Source: Bacteroidota bacterium | Lineage (GTDB): Bacteria; Bacteroidota; Bacteroidia; JABDFU01 | DNA: 64,000 bases | Reading direction: 5' to 3' | Assembly: GCA_016183775.1 (NCBI GenBank) | Contig: JACPDY010000080.1 | Span: 1 to 64,000, forward strand | Part shown: positions 1-8,388 of the stretch, piece after piece | Numbering within the stretch: the first letter of the stretch is position 1 | How the letters are laid out: every line of letters begins with the position of its first letter | Notes under the pieces: generated by a model | Told to the model about the DNA's origin: nothing | The model's database searches: none | What the model saw: only the letters and a program-made list of their open reading frames with translations | Position numbers and translations under genes: made by a program

Positions 1-54
1 CTGGGATAATTCCTTCACACTCTCTTTGATGTGTATTGTTTTTGCGAATGACAT
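1..54 (-). CDS. 5' end of an unidentified gene running off the left edge
   Basis: On the minus strand an ATG at 54 opens 18 codons (MSFAKTIHIKESVKELSQ) that continue to the first base of the window. A close match to the Bacteroidota promoter lies just upstream (78-108, minus), 24 bases from the ATG, which is the main reason for calling this a gene. The fragment faintly recalls the N-terminus of IS630-type helix-turn-helix transposase proteins, but 18 residues are too few to decide. The product is unknown. Confidence 0.55.
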   Translation of the reverse strand, partial: MSFAKTIHIKESVKELSQ

Positions 55-77
55 ATTGTTATATTTATAGTTTAGTC

Positions 78-108
78 CAAAAATAATAAAAAAAATCTAT
101 TCTGCAAA
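78..108 (-). promoter_or_regulatory. Bacteroidota-type promoter for the gene leaving the left edge
   Basis: Read on the minus strand, TTTG (108-105) is followed after 19 bases by TATTTTTG (85-78). This fits the TTTG / TAnnTTTG consensus of the Bacteroidota primary sigma factor, at normal spacing and 24 bases before the ATG at 54. Confidence 0.6.
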
Positions 109-239
109 TATTGGACTGAATTTTATTTATAATTGGTATAAGAAATATTTTAAAAGGTCGGCCATCATTTATTTATAAATCCGGCCTTCAGAAATTTTCG
201 TGGCAAACAAAGGGCATCGGTTAGTGAGGGCTTGTGTAA

Positions 240-281
240 GCCTGCCTGCCGCCGCGCTGGCTTGTGCTTCGGCAGGCAGGC
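240..281. repeat. REP-like CCTGCCTG palindrome, copy 1
   Basis: A perfect 12-base inverted repeat, GCCTGCCTGCCG (240-251) with CGGCAGGCAGGC (270-281), encloses an 18-base loop. Shorter versions with the same arms lie at 32225-32243 and 44300-44319, always between genes, so it behaves as an interspersed palindromic repeat. Confidence 0.7.
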
Positions 282-319
282 GATTGCAGGTACGGGTAAA
301 GTACGTCAGCAGCGAACGC

Positions 320-422
320 CTGTGTGCGCCAATCGTGCGGCACCGATGGCCTGTAGCTTTGCCTGAAAATTTCTGTGAGCCTTGATTTTTTTGTTACTTT
401 TTTCATCAAGGAAAAAAGTAAG
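320..422 (+). repeat. Long interspersed intergenic repeat, copy 1
   Basis: The right end reads CTTGATTTTTTTGTTACTT followed by TTTTCATCAAGGAAAAAAGT, forming an imperfect hairpin. A second copy at about 54979-55072 has the same order: a GATG..GTAGCTT.G segment, then CTTGATTT, TTTGTTACTTTT and a self-complementary ATCAAG..AAAAGTAAG end. It is non-coding in both places. Confidence 0.6.
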
Positions 423-550
423 GCAAATAAGTTTTTAGGAATAAAATTGTATCGGTATCACTTCCCCTCACACAACCAGGTGTCTCTCCGCCAAGCGGGG
501 GATCGATATAATGCGGGTTTTGCCAATACTAATATGTATGCATCCGATCG

Positions 551-1864
551 TTACTCAAACTTAATTGATAAACTATGTTTAGTGCTTACAGCTCCCCCAT
601 CTCTTTTAGCTGGTTCCCATTTCGGCATTGCTTTTACAATTCGTAAAGCTTCTTCGCTCAGGCATTCACAGCCTGAAACACCTTTTAAAATCTGAGGATC
701 CCTCAGGTCGCCTTTTTCGCTTACAATAACTGAAACAGAAACCTCGCCTTTGCAGCCCGGGCAGTTTTTAAGATCAATAGTTTTATTAATAAATTTTTGC
801 TGCTCTGTTTCTCCTCCAGGAAATTTTGGTGCTGTATAAGGCGCGTCAACAACAGGACTTGCAGTAGTGGTCTCAGGTTTAGACGGCCTTGTTTCTGATT
901 CCCTTTTCATCATTTCTTCCTGTCTTTGTTCCTGTTTTGGTTCAGGTGCAGCTTTTTTGGCCTCGTCTTTGGCTTTATCCATAACTATACTTTCATCTTT
1001 TTTCCTGGATTTTTTATTGGTATCACCAAAGGCGTCATCTGCAGCTGAACGTTGGGCTGCTTTTTGTGCATCACCGGAAAGGCTTGTGTTGCCTGCCCCG
1101 GAAGGCTGTTTAAGTTCACTCTTGACTGATTTTTCTTCAGGTGTCGTTTGGGGTGGAGAAGGGGTCTCTGCCGACCCGGAGCCCTCATCCATCGCTTCTT
1201 TAGATTTTGCCGCTGATCTTTCGTCCGCACCGGATATATTTAATTCATCGGATCCGGTAGCTGCGCTGTTCGGGACAATTGTTTCACCAGCAGAAATAGA
1301 TTTCTTGTTCTTATCCGATCTGTTGTCATCTTCACTTTCCGACAACCTGTCACGGTTTGTTTCTGTTTTTTGAAGAGCTTCTTTTGTGGAACTTTCAGGC
1401 TGAATTTTGTTTTGCGTTTCTACGCCTTTCTCATCATTTAAAGGCGATGTTGGTTGAACAGTTTGTTTTTCATTGTTTTCAGTTTCCGCAGGAATTTTAT
1501 ACGCGACAACACTTTCATTTTTATTTAAAAAGTGGTTTACAACAAACAGGCCGCAGATAAGCAAAGCGACGGAAGCGGCGGCAAGCAGCTTGTAACTGAA
1601 ATTGAGCCGGATCACTTTAGGTTCTTTTTTTTGGTCTGCCGAAAAAGTAGCTTTCACCAGTTTTTTGGTGTCGGCAATAATGTTGCGGTTACTTACCAGG
1701 CTTAAGCCCTCCGTCGCGTCAACGCATAGTTCGCAATCAACAAGATGTTTTTCCACATGGTAACGCTGTTCCGGCGAAAGGTCATTGTCTATATAGTCCA
1801 ATAACGTTTGCTCCGATAAGCATTGGGTTTCATTGAATAAGTTCTTATGTAGTTGTTCGCTCAT
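551..1864 (-). CDS. Anti-sigma factor fused to a TonB-like C-terminal domain
   Basis: This is a 437-residue single-pass membrane protein. Residues 40-47 hold the HxxxCxxC signature of zinc-finger anti-sigma factors (H40, C44, C47). Residues about 92-110 form a membrane helix. A long Lys/Glu/Ser-rich, probably disordered stretch (115-340) follows, and the last 95 residues resemble the TonB C-terminal domain (PKFPGG at its start, then GEVSVSVIVSEKG and ALRIVKAMPKW). It overlaps the upstream ECF sigma gene by four bases (ATGA), so it most likely binds that sigma factor at the membrane. The periplasmic half could sense or contact an outer-membrane partner. The anti-sigma role is well supported by the zinc finger and context; the role of the TonB-like part is inference. 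The domain has four cysteines (CPGC, CEC), unusual for TonB. Confidence 0.8.
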   Translation of the reverse strand: MSEQLHKNLFNETQCLSEQTLLDYIDNDLSPEQRYHVEKHLVDCELCVDATEGLSLVSNRNIIADTKKLVKATFSADQKKEPKVIRLNFSYKLLAAASVALLICGLFVVNHFLNKNESVVAYKIPAETENNEKQTVQPTSPLNDEKGVETQNKIQPESSTKEALQKTETNRDRLSESEDDNRSDKNKKSISAGETIVPNSAATGSDELNISGADERSAAKSKEAMDEGSGSAETPSPPQTTPEEKSVKSELKQPSGAGNTSLSGDAQKAAQRSAADDAFGDTNKKSRKKDESIVMDKAKDEAKKAAPEPKQEQRQEEMMKRESETRPSKPETTTASPVVDAPYTAPKFPGGETEQQKFINKTIDLKNCPGCKGEVSVSVIVSEKGDLRDPQILKGVSGCECLSEEALRIVKAMPKWEPAKRDGGAVSTKHSLSIKFE

Positions 1865-2436
1865 GCTTGCCCAGTCATGTGTATTTTAATGTTTCGCTTA
1901 CCATTCTGAATATTACTTTTAACTGTATTCAATGAATAGCCCGTTAATACAGCTATTTCCTGGTACGATTTTTCTTTCAGGTAAAACAGGTCAATACATA
2001 TTTTTTGTTCTTCCTTTAAGCTGTTTATGGCCTGCTCCAATTGGTTAAGTTGTTTCTCTTTGTCGGGCTCGCTGTTAAGATGCAATTCGTAACCTGATTC
2101 CACAAAGCTTTTAAAATCTTTTTTCAACTCCTGCTGTTTCTCCGATAAAGACTTATCCGAACGCAACCGCATTAAACAGTGATTTTTAGCCACAGTATGG
2201 AGCCACCCCTTAAATTGTGTTATTTCATGTTTTTTAAGGTCGATAAGGAGTTTCTCAAAAATTTGCATAACGGCATCTTTCGCGTCATCTTCATTTTTGA
2301 GGTATTTCATACAAACACCGAACACTAAATGAGTGTATTTTTCAAACAAATGGCCTATAACCGCATTGTTGTCCGTTTTTTTATAAAGGGCAATAAGGTC
2401 GGTATCGTTATATTGGCTGTAGTTAGTTGTATCCAA
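1861..2436 (-). CDS. ECF RNA polymerase sigma factor
   Basis: At 191 residues this is the usual size for an extracytoplasmic-function sigma-70 factor. Region 2 is visible around residues 25-75 (YTHLVFGVCMKYLKNEDDA, the core-binding and -10 recognition helices), and region 4 near 150-185 has a helix-turn-helix (YQEIAVLTGYSLNTVKSNI). It directs RNA polymerase to a small regulon, probably including its own operon. Its stop codon overlaps the ATG of the anti-sigma gene, which fits coupled translation and stoichiometric control. The target genes cannot be read from this window. Confidence 0.92.
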   Translation of the reverse strand: MDTTNYSQYNDTDLIALYKKTDNNAVIGHLFEKYTHLVFGVCMKYLKNEDDAKDAVMQIFEKLLIDLKKHEITQFKGWLHTVAKNHCLMRLRSDKSLSEKQQELKKDFKSFVESGYELHLNSEPDKEKQLNQLEQAINSLKEEQKICIDLFYLKEKSYQEIAVLTGYSLNTVKSNIQNGKRNIKIHMTGQA

Positions 2437-2566
2437 TTGTTTTTATAGAAGCATAAAAGTAGAAATTATTAGCCTATGATAACCGTGCGATTTCGCTATG
2501 TTTAGCCACATAATTACGAACATAAAATAAACCATAAAAAATTTCATTAAAATAGGGCAAATTTCA

Positions 2567-2574
2567 TATATTTG
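2567..2574 (+). promoter_or_regulatory. -7 element upstream of the yfiR/SpoIIE operon
   Basis: TATATTTG matches TAnnTTTG and lies 64 bases before the chosen ATG at 2639. No clear TTTG -33 box stands at the expected distance, so support is partial. Confidence 0.4.
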
Positions 2575-2638
2575 GGAGGGATAAAAAGCTCACTTAAAAG
2601 CAGTTAGCATTTTGGTAAGAATTTTGTTTAATACCGTC

Positions 2639-3157
2639 ATGAAACATCTGGCATTAATAGCTGTGGCTTTGGTTTTTTTATCAGCGCAACGTATCGATCC
2701 CAAGGAAGATACAAATGCCAAGATAAAGGCGGTATATCTATATAATTTCTCAAAGTATGTCGAGTGGCCTGAAGACTACAAGAACGGGAACTTTGTTGTT
2801 ACCGTTGTGGGGCCGAGTTCATCATTATTGTCTGAACTCGATAAGATGGCACAGAAGAAAGTAGGAACTCAGCCAATTGCCGTTAAAAGTGTTTCTTCAC
2901 CCTCTGCCCTGGAAAAATCCAATATCATATTTATGCCGTTTGAAAGTTCAGCGCTTTTAACGGATGTAATTAATAAGGTCAAGGGGCAGAGTACTCTTAT
3001 TGTTACAGAAAAGGCGGGATTGACCAAGCAGGGCTCAGCCATCAATTTTATTATTAAGGATAATAAGCAACTGTTTGAATTGAGTAAATCAAATGCTGAA
3101 CGTTATAAGTTGAAAATAAGTTCAAACTTATACGCGCTTGCGATTAAAGTGGAATAA
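2639..3157 (+). CDS. YfiR-family (DUF4154) periplasmic protein
   Basis: The product is 172 residues from the ATG at 2639. A TTG nine codons earlier gives a worse signal peptide and is rejected. Residues 1-17 form a signal peptide (MKHLALIAVALVFLSAQ). The mature part opens with the family hallmark, an A/I-K-A-V-YLYNFSKYVEWP segment, and ends NLYALAIKVE. YfiR proteins are small periplasmic repressors; in Pseudomonas YfiR restrains the diguanylate cyclase YfiN. Here the downstream genes encode a TPR protein and a HAMP/SpoIIE phosphatase on the same strand, with gaps of 24 and 36 bases. YfiR probably gates that membrane receptor; this is inference from the known pairing. A second YfiR gene lies at 34300-34857. 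Confidence 0.88.
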   Translation: MKHLALIAVALVFLSAQRIDPKEDTNAKIKAVYLYNFSKYVEWPEDYKNGNFVVTVVGPSSSLLSELDKMAQKKVGTQPIAVKSVSSPSALEKSNIIFMPFESSALLTDVINKVKGQSTLIVTEKAGLTKQGSAINFIIKDNKQLFELSKSNAERYKLKISSNLYALAIKVE

Positions 3158-3181
3158 GTATATTTAAAACTATTATTTATC

Positions 3182-4066
3182 ATGATTAAAAAGATCATTG
3201 CCTTTCTCCTGCTTTTGTTTTCAGGTGGGATAATGAATGCTCAGCTTGATAAGCTCAGAGGCGCTTTTGTGCATACACAGGCCGGCAACCTCGATAGTGC
3301 CAAAATTTTAATTGACGCGGCGACTAAATATCCGGAAACAATGAATGACGGGCAAACCTGGTATGTAAAGGGTTTTATATACAAGGAGATATTTAAAAAA
3401 CGTCAACCTGCAGATCGCGACCTGTTGGTTGCTGTGGAAGCATATGATGCCTGCAAAAGATCAATAGAGTTAGATACAGCCATTGAGACTAAAAAGAATA
3501 ATCTCAGTATCATGAGAAGTTTATCGGCACTTGTAAATAACACTTTTGGCGAAACATTGGATACGGTTAACTATCAAAAATCCATTGAATGTATCAACGT
3601 ACAAAAGCAGTTTGTAAAATACCTGAAACCAAAGGCAAACATTGATTCTGTCGGAACATATTACTATGGCATTATGGGCTCGTATTTCCAAACTGCTTAT
3701 GAGAAAAATCCGAAGAAGAACATGAAGTTTTTGAAGATCGCGGAGGAATCATACAACAAAGTACTTATAGCTGAGCCGAATAATATTTCAGCCAATTATA
3801 ATATGGGCATTATCTATTATAACCAGGCCGTAAGCCTCATCATGAATAAACTCGACTATGATTTCGATCTGGCCACTCTGAATGACATACAGGACGAGGC
3901 TGTCGTTTGGTTTAAGAAATCATTGCCGTATATGGAAAAGGCATACCAGTTAAACCCGCGCAGGAAAGAAACCCTCATTGGCTTGTCGGGTATTTATTAC
4001 AGCCTGCATGATAATGATAAGTCGCAGCAGTTTCAAAAGCTTTCACAGGATCTTGATAAGCAGTAA
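3182..4066 (+). CDS. Secreted TPR-type repeat protein
   Basis: This 294-residue protein has a signal peptide of about 20 residues ending near NAQ. The rest is predicted helical. TPR-like pairs of helices can be seen at about 35-75 (GNLDSAKILIDAA) and 180-285 (AEPNNISANYNMGIIYYNQ, AYQLNPRRKETLIGLSGIY). It lies between the yfiR-like gene and the SpoIIE phosphatase gene and is probably cotranscribed with both. TPR proteins serve as protein-interaction scaffolds; here it could link the YfiR-like protein to the periplasmic helical domain of the phosphatase. The exact role is unknown. Confidence 0.75.
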   Translation: MIKKIIAFLLLLFSGGIMNAQLDKLRGAFVHTQAGNLDSAKILIDAATKYPETMNDGQTWYVKGFIYKEIFKKRQPADRDLLVAVEAYDACKRSIELDTAIETKKNNLSIMRSLSALVNNTFGETLDTVNYQKSIECINVQKQFVKYLKPKANIDSVGTYYYGIMGSYFQTAYEKNPKKNMKFLKIAEESYNKVLIAEPNNISANYNMGIIYYNQAVSLIMNKLDYDFDLATLNDIQDEAVVWFKKSLPYMEKAYQLNPRRKETLIGLSGIYYSLHDNDKSQQFQKLSQDLDKQ

Positions 4067-4102
4067 CCTGGTACAGATTCACATTACACGTAAATCAGCT
4101 AT

Positions 4103-5893
4103 ATGAAGTTTAGATTTTCAATAGGCAGGAAAATAGGTATTGGTTTTGCGATACTTATTTTGTTGACTATAAGCGCGTTTTATGTGACCCAATTAACAAT
4201 TGATCAGAGTCGTGACATTAATGATAAAATAAATAAGATATATGCGCCATCAGTAAGTAAGTTGGAGAATTTTAATTTGATTTTAGTTCGTTCAAAAATG
4301 CTTATCCTTAAATGGGTTTATTTTCAAAGCGGAGATGACCACACGGAGAAGAAAGAGTTGAGAAATTTGATTTATTCCGAATATCCTAAGTTGAAAAGAG
4401 AGATAGCGACTTTGTCTAAACAGTGGTCGAATGATGAACAGGATGCAATTGACCGTATTTTTGAAATAACAGAAGAGTTAGTTAAAAAGCATGAAGAAAT
4501 TATTCAAAGCATAATTTCTTGGGATTCTTATGATGATCCGAGTATAATGTTCTTAGCTAAAAATTCGGTTGACGAAAATGACATTGACGTTGGAACCAAA
4601 AGAGCATTGGATGAGCTTAAAAAATTAATTGAGATACAGCGGAAGAATTCTGTTCTTAGAAGTGATGATATGCTGGCCTCCTTCGATTTGCTCCAGACCA
4701 TTGTTCGTTGGGTTACAATTGTATTGCTGGTAGGTGGAGTGTTGATCGCATCCTTTACTGTACGTTCCATTGTTAAGCCGATCCGGGAACTTAAAAGTAT
4801 GTTATTGTCGATGGGACGCGGTGTTCTACCTATGTTCAGGATCAAGCAGCGTAATGATGAGATAGGTGAGATGTCGGATGCCTTGAATAACCTTATTGAT
4901 GGTATGGAAGGCACAACTCAGTTTGCCAAGGAAGTGGGTAGCGGTAACTTCTTCTCTGAGTATAAGCCACTCAGTGAGGAGGATTCATTGGGTCGTGCGT
5001 TGTTAAAGATGCGTGAAGACCTGCACACCAATGAGCAGATACTGGAGGCGAAAGTTATTGAACGTACGGAAGAGGTAGTTCGTCAGAAGGAAGAGATCGG
5101 GAAACAAAATGAAAAGCTGGAGGTTCTTTATAAGCATGTTACGGACAGTATTCGTTATGCAAAGCGTTTACAGGATGCCATTTTACCTCCGGGTAATTAT
5201 ATAAAGCAGGTTTTGCCAAATTCATTTGTTTTATTTAAACCAAAAGATATTGTAAGCGGTGATTTTTACTGGGTATCTCAAAAAAATGCCAAAACTATCT
5301 TTGCGGCTATTGATTGTACCGGGCATGGTGTTCCCGGCGCGTTCATGTCAATTGTAGGTCACAACCTGTTAAAGCATGTGTTGAATAATACACCGCACGC
5401 GGAGCCGGCATCCATACTTGATGAAGTGAATAAGGGTGTTGCCGAGACATTGCACCAGGGTATTGATGAAACATCCACGAAAGATGGGATGGACATTGCG
5501 ATGTGTGCCATTGATTACAAATCACTGGAGTTGCAGTTTTCAGGAGCTTTCAATCCTTTGTACTTGATTCGTGATGGAGCATTGCAGCAGATCAAAGCCA
5601 ATAAGTTCCCGATCGGTTTTTTTGTTGATGAGGATAAAAAGAAATTTACCAATCATAAAGTACAATTGCTTAAGGGCGATTGCATTTATATTTTCTCAGA
5701 TGGTTATTCCGACCAGTTTGGTGGTCCTAACGGGAAAAAATTCATGGTTAAAAAGTTTGACGAATTGATCACAAAGATCTGCAAATATCCGATGGATGAG
5801 CAAAAGTCGATCCTTGACAGAACGATTGAAGACTGGAAAGGTTCGCACGAACAGGTGGATGATATACTCGTGATGGGTGTTCGTATTGGTTGA
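4103..5893 (+). CDS. Membrane HAMP receptor with SpoIIE/PP2C-type phosphatase output
   Basis: The protein has 596 residues: TM1 at about 12-30, a helical periplasmic domain of about 170 residues, TM2 at about 201-222, a HAMP linker (223-275), a coiled coil (310-350) and a SpoIIE-type serine/threonine phosphatase domain (about 370-596). Catalytic metal-site motifs are present: SGDFYW, DCTGHGVPGAFMS, SDGYSDQFGG and a C-terminal QVDDILVMG. Such enzymes usually dephosphorylate anti-anti-sigma factors in partner-switching pathways, but no STAS or anti-sigma kinase gene is adjacent. It is the last gene of the yfiR-TPR operon and is the likely target of that periplasmic control. Confidence 0.9.
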   Translation: MKFRFSIGRKIGIGFAILILLTISAFYVTQLTIDQSRDINDKINKIYAPSVSKLENFNLILVRSKMLILKWVYFQSGDDHTEKKELRNLIYSEYPKLKREIATLSKQWSNDEQDAIDRIFEITEELVKKHEEIIQSIISWDSYDDPSIMFLAKNSVDENDIDVGTKRALDELKKLIEIQRKNSVLRSDDMLASFDLLQTIVRWVTIVLLVGGVLIASFTVRSIVKPIRELKSMLLSMGRGVLPMFRIKQRNDEIGEMSDALNNLIDGMEGTTQFAKEVGSGNFFSEYKPLSEEDSLGRALLKMREDLHTNEQILEAKVIERTEEVVRQKEEIGKQNEKLEVLYKHVTDSIRYAKRLQDAILPPGNYIKQVLPNSFVLFKPKDIVSGDFYWVSQKNAKTIFAAIDCTGHGVPGAFMSIVGHNLLKHVLNNTPHAEPASILDEVNKGVAETLHQGIDETSTKDGMDIAMCAIDYKSLELQFSGAFNPLYLIRDGALQQIKANKFPIGFFVDEDKKKFTNHKVQLLKGDCIYIFSDGYSDQFGGPNGKKFMVKKFDELITKICKYPMDEQKSILDRTIEDWKGSHEQVDDILVMGVRIG

Positions 5894-5909
5894 TGATTAC
5901 TTGCGGTAG

Positions 5910-7253
5910 ATGGTTAATTTTCAATTCCCTTTACGTTTACAAATAGCATACGCCTGCGGAATGCTGGGCTGGAGTATCCTTGTAAATATTGTAGGGGTAA
6001 TGCTTCCTTATTTTTATTTGCCTCCTTCCAATTCAGGTTTGATCAATTTAATTCCCCAGGTGGTTATTTTAGGAGTGTTCAACCTGTTGGCCATTATTAC
6101 TTCCGCAGGCCGTTTGTTTGATGCCTTTTATGACCCGCTTATAGGTCAGCTGAGTGATAGGAGCACGGGTAAGCTGGGAAGACGCATTCCATTCATGCTT
6201 GTAAGCGCCATACCTGCCATGGTTTTTTGCGGAATGATATTTCACCCCCTGACAAACACAGTGGATCAGTCAAACGCCTGGTGGCTCGTGATCACGCTTA
6301 TCCTGTTTTTTGTTTCGGCTACAACGTATATAATTCCGTATAATGCCCTTATGCCTGAGCTTGCGCATACTTCCGATGAAAAGGTTCGTTTATCAACCTT
6401 CCAGCAGGTTGGTTTTGTGTTGGGCATTGTGCTTTCATCATCCGTCAATAATATTGCGGATGTGTTTCAGCAAAGTCTTCAGCCGGGACAGCGAATTGTT
6501 GCGGTGCAGTATGCCGTATGGAGCTTATCGGCAGCGGGAGTTTTTTTTATGTTCATACCGGCTTTGTTTATAAGTGAGAAAAAGTATTGTAAAGCACACC
6601 CTTCCACTTTGTCGATAATTCCCGCTATGCGGCAGGCGTTTTCAAATAAGAATTTCAGATATTATATCGCGGCTGATTTTTCGTACTATATGGCACTTTA
6701 TATTATAACAAGCGGACTTCTTTATTTTTTAACTGTATTGTGTGGACTGCCTGAAGAGATGGGCGTTATATTAATGGCTACAATGGTTGGCGTATCACTT
6801 TTGTTTTATCCGTTAATTAATTTCCTTGCACATAAAATGGGGAAAAAGAAAATTGTGATGTACTCTTTTGTGATGCTTGCCTGCATTTTTGTTTTTATTT
6901 ATTTCCTGGGTAAAATGCCTTTTTCATCGACAATACAAATATATACTTTGGTTATATTGGCGGGATTTCCTTTGGCTTCGTTGGGCATATTGCCACCCGC
7001 TATTTTAGCCGAGATAGCTGAACTTGATGCCAAACGAACGGGGGAGAACAAGGAAGGTCTTTACTTCGCGGTTAAGTATTTTGCTGTAAAGCTTGGACAA
7101 ACATTTGGTATCGCGTTGTTCGCTACCCTTACACTTTACGGGAAAGATCCGGGTAATGATTTCGGGTTGCGCCTGAATGGTGTTTTTGGGGCAATACTAT
7201 GTATACTGGCAGCCGTTGTGTTTTCGGAATTTAAAGAGATGAAGTTGAAGTGA
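5910..7253 (+). CDS. MFS transporter, glycoside-pentoside-hexuronide:cation symporter type
   Basis: This 447-residue integral membrane protein has about twelve hydrophobic segments. The GPH-family signature follows TM2: GRLFDAFYDPLIGQLSDRS and then GRRIPFML. MelB-type members couple uptake of sugars or related solutes to Na+ or H+. The substrate cannot be told from sequence. It starts 16 bases after the phosphatase gene, close enough for read-through, but nothing links the functions. It converges with the FMN reductase gene downstream. Confidence 0.88.
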   Translation: MVNFQFPLRLQIAYACGMLGWSILVNIVGVMLPYFYLPPSNSGLINLIPQVVILGVFNLLAIITSAGRLFDAFYDPLIGQLSDRSTGKLGRRIPFMLVSAIPAMVFCGMIFHPLTNTVDQSNAWWLVITLILFFVSATTYIIPYNALMPELAHTSDEKVRLSTFQQVGFVLGIVLSSSVNNIADVFQQSLQPGQRIVAVQYAVWSLSAAGVFFMFIPALFISEKKYCKAHPSTLSIIPAMRQAFSNKNFRYYIAADFSYYMALYIITSGLLYFLTVLCGLPEEMGVILMATMVGVSLLFYPLINFLAHKMGKKKIVMYSFVMLACIFVFIYFLGKMPFSSTIQIYTLVILAGFPLASLGILPPAILAEIAELDAKRTGENKEGLYFAVKYFAVKLGQTFGIALFATLTLYGKDPGNDFGLRLNGVFGAILCILAAVVFSEFKEMKLK

Positions 7254-7263
7254 AAATAGCCGG

Positions 7264-7821
7264 CTATCTCATTTTTGCGCATGCTTCGGTTACCCACATT
7301 ACTTCTTTCATAAAAGAAGCGGCCCTTTTATCAATTGCGGCTTTATCAATGGGCTTGCCGGCTTCATCAAATATTTCTTCGACTTTCGCAACAGGGAATA
7401 TTGCCGGAACCGTTAATGCTTTCATTTTCCAGAGGACAAATTGCAATGATGTTACCACCTGGCTGCCTCCAAATGCTCCTGCAGAAACAGTGATAAACCC
7501 AATTGGTTTATGATACCATTCATCATTTAGCAGGTCAATTACATTTTTTAAGGCGGCCGGATAGCCTCCATTATACTCTGGTGTAACTATAAGAACAGCA
7601 TTCGCCTTTTTTATTTTTCCGGTAAACTCAAGGATGCTATCCGATGGAGCCTTCAGAAATTTCAGACGTTCATTGAATACAGGGAATTGGTATGTATCAA
7701 GATCAATGATCTCCGGAGTTGCAATCTTATTTTCTTCAATATAGTTCTTGAAGTATGCAGCAACCCGGTTGCTTTTACGTCCAGTGCGTACGCTGGCGGA
7801 TATTATGGATATAGTATACAT
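7264..7821 (-). CDS. NADPH-dependent FMN reductase (flavodoxin-like)
   Basis: The 185-residue protein belongs to the FMN_red family. The N-terminal phosphate-binding loop for FMN is at residues 7-18 (SASVRTGRKSNR), and the classic TPEYNGGYPAALKNVIDLL motif lies around 80-100. A third family segment, SAGAFGGSQV, follows near 113-122. Members reduce FMN, azo dyes, quinones or chromate with NAD(P)H in the cytoplasm; the physiological substrate is unknown. It appears monocistronic and converges with the MFS gene, ten bases away. Confidence 0.9.
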   Translation of the reverse strand: MYTISIISASVRTGRKSNRVAAYFKNYIEENKIATPEIIDLDTYQFPVFNERLKFLKAPSDSILEFTGKIKKANAVLIVTPEYNGGYPAALKNVIDLLNDEWYHKPIGFITVSAGAFGGSQVVTSLQFVLWKMKALTVPAIFPVAKVEEIFDEAGKPIDKAAIDKRAASFMKEVMWVTEACAKMR

Positions 7822-7911
7822 TTACTGGTTTTAACCGGGTGAAATTAACAAATATGTAAATGTAATATAAATAGAATAGAGAAGAGTTTAAAGGTGGGTA
7901 GCAATCCCGTT

Positions 7912-8382
7912 TCAATCCAGGTCCCAATGGTGATTGCTTCCATTTGAATTTTTAGACCCGCCAGGTCCAATAGGGAGTTTAAGGTAAACACCCGGAGACT
8001 TGAATGTGGTTTTCTCTATTCTGCGAATACGGAGATCAACCCCAAGAAAATAATTGCCCCATATGGAACCCTGTAATCCAAAGTGAGCACCTGATTTATT
8101 TAATTCAAATACAGGGCCGCAGGAAATGCCTGCCAATGCTATTCCTGTTTGGAATTCACTATATATTCTAAACCCGCCCGATTCAAATTCAATACCGCCA
8201 TCTATACTATATGGAAAATGCTCATAATTCCAATATGCACTTTCAATGGCATAAGAAGCATATATTTTTTCGCCGCCAAAATTAATGTGTACCATCGGGC
8301 CTATAGTCATGGCTTCCTGCGAAATTCCGGCATGAGAAGATCCTATGAAGCAAAATAGTAATACCAGTAATTTTTGGTTCAT
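7912..8382 (-). CDS. Hypothetical secreted protein, possible small outer-membrane barrel
   Basis: The product has 156 residues with a signal peptide ending near SHAG. Alternating hydrophobic and glycine/aromatic patterns (MVHINFGGEKIYASYAIESAYW, here quoted only to show the pattern length, and GAHFGLQGSIWGNYF) suggest amphipathic beta strands. I recognise no family. It sits six bases downstream of the pseudouridine synthase gene and may share its transcript. Confidence 0.6.
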   Translation of the reverse strand: MNQKLLVLLFCFIGSSHAGISQEAMTIGPMVHINFGGEKIYASYAIESAYWNYEHFPYSIDGGIEFESGGFRIYSEFQTGIALAGISCGPVFELNKSGAHFGLQGSIWGNYFLGVDLRIRRIEKTTFKSPGVYLKLPIGPGGSKNSNGSNHHWDLD

Positions 8383-8388
8383 TTTGTG

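Larger units (their letters stand above)
109..550. other. Gene-free repeat region
   Basis: I see no convincing gene here. Short open frames in both directions lack homology-like character and start signals. The stretch is locally GC-rich between 230 and 370, unlike its AT-rich flanks, and carries two repeat types described separately: a CCTGCCTG palindrome at 240-281, and a long element ending in a CTTGAT...ATCAAG hairpin at about 320-422 with a second copy near 55 kb. Confidence 0.6.

Noticed and set aside
200-409. Short ORFs on both strands in the GC-rich left edge
   Set aside because: They run through a palindromic repeat and have no promoter or family-like features.
867-1373. Plus-strand ORF of 168 codons
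   Set aside because: It is antisense to the low-complexity linker of the anti-sigma protein; the serine/leucine-rich translation is the shadow of Lys/Glu/Ser codons.
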